7,246 bases of DNA, from NCBI GenBank assembly GCA_023129805.1, contig JAGMBK010000090.1:1-7246 (forward strand). The letters run 5' to 3'. This DNA comes from Candidatus Zixiibacteriota bacterium (GTDB lineage Bacteria > Zixibacteria > MSB-5A5 > SM1-73). The notes under the pieces are model-generated. The model did not search any database. It was given only the letters and a program-made list of their open reading frames with translations, and was not told the DNA's origin. Below, one piece after another: positions 6,709 through 7,246 of this stretch. How positions within the stretch are numbered: the first letter of the stretch is position 1; each line of letters begins with the position of its first letter. Made by a program: the position numbers and the translations under genes.

Positions 6709-7246
6709 TGTTCTTCATGCGGCAACATTAAAGAAAAATATATGGTCGAAAGCAATGTAAAGACCAATGCCTGAATGGTTCCGGTTAAAAGCGCTAAAAA
6801 CAAAAAAGGCAACTGAAAGGGTATGCCCACAGGCAGATGGACGAAGCTCAAGGCGGTTACTCCCAATCCCACAAACACGGTGATCAAAACATCCTCACCG
6901 GTGATATTGCCGAAAAGTCGCAGAGAAAGACTCATCGGCTTTGCCAGCTCCTCTATTATGTGAATGGGTATGTTGATGGGGACCAAAATCCAGGTGACCA
7001 CATCCCGGGGATCACCCGCCATGTGTCTGAGATAGCCCACAAGCCCCAGGCTTCGTACACCGGTATACTGGACATAGAAAAAAACGCAGAGCGCCAGAGA
7101 GAGGGTGGTATTCAGATTGGAGGTGGGTGATTTCATCCCCGGAACCAAACCCAAAAAGTTCATACAAAGAATGTAAACAAAAAGGGTTCCTAAAAAAGGG
7201 GTGTATTTTCTTCCCCGTGGGCCTAAAATCCCGCATACGAAATTGT
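6705..7246 (-). CDS. atpB: Fo ATP synthase subunit a, C-terminal 180 residues (5' end outside window)
   Basis: Subunit a forms the two proton half-channels next to the c ring. The frame stays open to the window edge: 27 codons (ending TPFLGTLFVYILC) precede the internal Met at 7163, so that Met is not the start. Visible landmarks are MNFLGLVPGMKSPTSNLNTT, a hydrophobic helix (LALCVFFYVQY), an amphipathic loop, and HIIEELAKPMSLSLRLFGN with the essential arginine encoded at 6918-6920. After that come ITGEDVLITVFVGL, with acidic residues at the position of E. coli Glu219, and a final helix pair with GTIQALVFTLLSTIYFSLML. The gene ends in a histidine and acid tail, PHEEH. It is the first operon gene visible. 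An atpI-like gene may lie upstream but cannot be seen. Identity is certain. Confidence 0.95.
   Translation of the reverse strand, partial: NFVCGILGPRGRKYTPFLGTLFVYILCMNFLGLVPGMKSPTSNLNTTLSLALCVFFYVQYTGVRSLGLVGYLRHMAGDPRDVVTWILVPINIPIHIIEELAKPMSLSLRLFGNITGEDVLITVFVGLGVTALSFVHLPVGIPFQLPFLFLALLTGTIQALVFTLLSTIYFSLMLPHEEH

Noticed and set aside
7012..7236. 74-codon minus-strand ORF starting MRDFRPTGK
   Set aside because: It overlaps the subunit a frame, which is open to the window edge and clearly conserved.

Overview
The window is most of a bacterial F-type ATP synthase operon, all on the minus strand. In transcription order it runs atpB (a, cut by the right window edge), atpE (c), atpF (b), atpH (delta), atpA (alpha), atpG (gamma), atpD (beta), atpC (epsilon), and ends in a Rho-independent terminator at about 40-70. 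This is the classic bacterial F1Fo order with one b gene. All catalytic and ion-translocating residues I could check are present, so the enzyme looks functional and H+-coupled. No host marker gene is present. The alpha, beta and gamma sequences are generic bacterial. The c subunit has the GLGR...AMEAMGRQPEA style seen in several deeply branching and FCB-like bacteria. The abundance of short palindromic intergenic repeats is typical of genomes from uncultured candidate phyla. I would say an uncultured Gram-negative-type bacterium of moderate GC, with low confidence in anything finer.

Layout, right to left (5' to 3' of the operon): atpB 7246-6705; an 8-bp tandem repeat running into the atpB stop; atpE 6642-6409 behind a near-perfect Shine-Dalgarno; a GC-rich inverted repeat; atpF 6305-5805 overlapping atpH 5808-5260 by 4 bp (ATGA); a 278-bp spacer with a palindromic element; atpA 4981-3446; a 156-bp spacer with a long perfect hairpin; atpG 3289-2426; a roughly 400-bp spacer packed with nested palindromic elements; atpD 2026-605; a spacer with a hairpin and GC-rich repeat; atpC 521-105; the terminator; and another palindrome at the left edge.

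The genes build one machine. Subunit a and the c ring pass protons across the membrane, b and delta form the stator, gamma and epsilon form the rotor stalk, and alpha3-beta3 makes ATP. I see no undescribed protein system. What is unusual lies between the genes: every non-overlapping junction carries a repeat. Several palindromes keep their loop and flanks while the stem bases change in compensating pairs. Two related elements lie in opposite orientation on either side of atpA-atpG, and one of them is interrupted by a 143-bp insertion flanked by a 6-bp direct repeat. GTAG or GGAG tetranucleotides at the feet of these hairpins recall REP/REPIN elements mobilised by RAYT transposases, but no transposase is visible here.
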